A DNA stretch of 6,160 nt from Candidatus Woykebacteria bacterium GWB1_45_5 (GTDB taxonomy: Bacteria; Patescibacteriota; Microgenomatia; Woykebacterales; RBG-16-39-9b): positions 22,774-28,933 of the forward strand of contig MHCO01000032.1 of NCBI GenBank assembly GCA_001816645.1, written 5' to 3'. Both the position numbers and the translations under genes were made by a program. The first letter of the stretch is position 1. Each line of letters opens with the position of its first letter. Below are positions 5,552 to 6,160 of the stretch, piece after piece. The notes under the pieces are model-generated. The model was not told the DNA's origin and searched no databases. It saw only the letters and a list, made by a program, of their open reading frames with translations.

Positions 5552-6160
5552 TTAGTGAAAGGACTCTTCCTCGGCGTCGGTAGCGACACTGTGCGGGTGG
5601 CTTTCCCGCTGACCAGCGTTGGTAATTTGGTGGTACCTCACTTTCCAAAGGTCCTCTATCTTTGCGGCACCGTAGTAACCGCAGGCAGTCCGGAAAGAAG
5701 CAAGAAGTTTTTTAACGACCAAAGACACCGATCCTTTATACGGTACTTTGGCAGAGATCCCCTCTGGCACCTCTTTGGAAAAATAACGATCGGTGCCCCG
5801 TGTTTTAATCGCCTCCAGGGAACCCATGCCACGATATTTTTTGTAGCGGCGGCCATCAGAACTAATAATCAGCTCCCCTGGTGCTTCATCAGTCCCCGCT
5901 AGCATGTTGCCAAGCATAACACAGCTTGCCCCAGCAACAAGTGCCTTAACGATATCGGCTGGGTAAACAATACCCCCGTCGGCAATCACCGGGATTTTCG
6001 CTAGCCTAGCAGTTTTTGCACACTCTAAAACAGCCGTAAACTGCGGTACACCAACGCCAGCAATATCTCGAGTGGTGCAGACAGAACCAGAACCGATCCC
6101 CACCTTGATTGCATCGGCGCCCCTTTTGATCAAGTCAATCGCAGCTTGAGCGGTAGCAAT
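5552..6160 (-). CDS. guaB: IMP dehydrogenase, C-terminal part (runs off right edge)
   Basis: The last 202 residues are visible, and the frame is open to the window edge. The enzyme oxidises IMP to XMP with NAD+, the committed step to GMP, in the cytosol. Counting from the edge, the substrate loop is [11 protein letters not shown] with catalytic Cys28. The phosphate-binding strand is VIADGGI (58-64) and [11 protein letters not shown] follows (86-96). The flap is YRGMGS (109-114), the catalytic Arg125-Tyr126 dyad lies in DRYF, VPEG is at 131-134, and the potassium-site/C-terminal ESH is at 186-188. TDEAPGE, YRGMGS and ESH favour IMP dehydrogenase over GMP reductase. Two deviations stand out: the loop has GSGS where bacterial enzymes usually have GPGS, and the usual GGLRS is ASFRT (154-158). 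The N-terminal barrel half and any CBS domains are outside. The TTG at 6133 is an internal codon, not a start. Confidence 0.93.
   Translation of the reverse strand: MATAQAAIDLIKRGADAIKVGIGSGSVCTTRDIAGVGVPQFTAVLECAKTARLAKIPVIADGGIVYPADIVKALVAGASCVMLGNMLAGTDEAPGELIISSDGRRYKKYRGMGSLEAIKTRGTDRYFSKEVPEGISAKVPYKGSVSLVVKKLLASFRTACGYYGAAKIEDLWKVRYHQITNAGQRESHPHSVATDAEEESFH

Noticed and set aside
5533..5565. Intrinsic terminator after guaB
   Set aside because: A T-rich run follows the stop on the minus strand, but the only hairpin before it is CTTT/AAAG with 4 bp.
5459..5902. 147-codon plus-strand frame opposite guaB
   Set aside because: It lies antisense to the clearly conserved guaB sequence, has no recognisable domain, and crosses the exporter promoter.

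Overview
The window is bacterial, of moderate GC by eye, with TGA used as an ordinary stop codon. It holds six protein genes and one convincing regulatory region. Gene content (ZIP metal transporter, dienelactone-hydrolase-like protein, DUF2207 protein, ABC-2 exporter, PurH, GuaB) and compact spacing would fit an uncultivated lineage such as Patescibacteria, but nothing here fixes the taxon. There is no rRNA, tRNA, CRISPR array, insertion sequence or phage gene, and no gene-free stretch longer than about 160 bases.

Layout from left to right. Bases 1-100 are the first 33 codons of purH on the minus strand, running off the left edge. Bases 101-262 are a divergent intergenic region with back-to-back promoter candidates for purH (minus) and a ZIP-family metal transporter (plus, 263-1012). 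The transporter converges on the hydrolase gene (1038-1682, minus) with a 25-base gap. The rest is minus strand. Read in transcription order it is: guaB C-terminal part (6160-5552), a 140-base regulatory gap, ABC ATPase (5411-4635), ABC-2 permease (4638-3559, GTGA overlap), DUF2207 membrane protein (3476-1707) and alpha/beta hydrolase (1682-1038).

The ATPase and permease form a two-gene exporter whose translation is probably coupled. DUF2207 and the hydrolase follow on the same strand and may be co-transcribed, although DUF2207 has a possible start signal of its own. The two edge genes act on either side of IMP: PurH makes it and GuaB oxidises it to XMP.

Three longest reading frames should be trimmed. 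The ZIP gene starts at 263, not at the GTG at 209, which lies inside its promoter. DUF2207 starts at 3476, at its signal peptide. The ATPase starts at 5411, close to the ABC domain. The most interesting non-coding signals are a perfect 7-bp inverted repeat inside the exporter promoter, a second 7-bp inverted repeat in its leader, and a recurring -10-like hexamer 7-9 bases before start codons that lack good Shine-Dalgarno sequences, which hints at leaderless mRNAs. I did not find a clearly new biological system; the DUF2207/exporter/hydrolase cluster is the least understood part.
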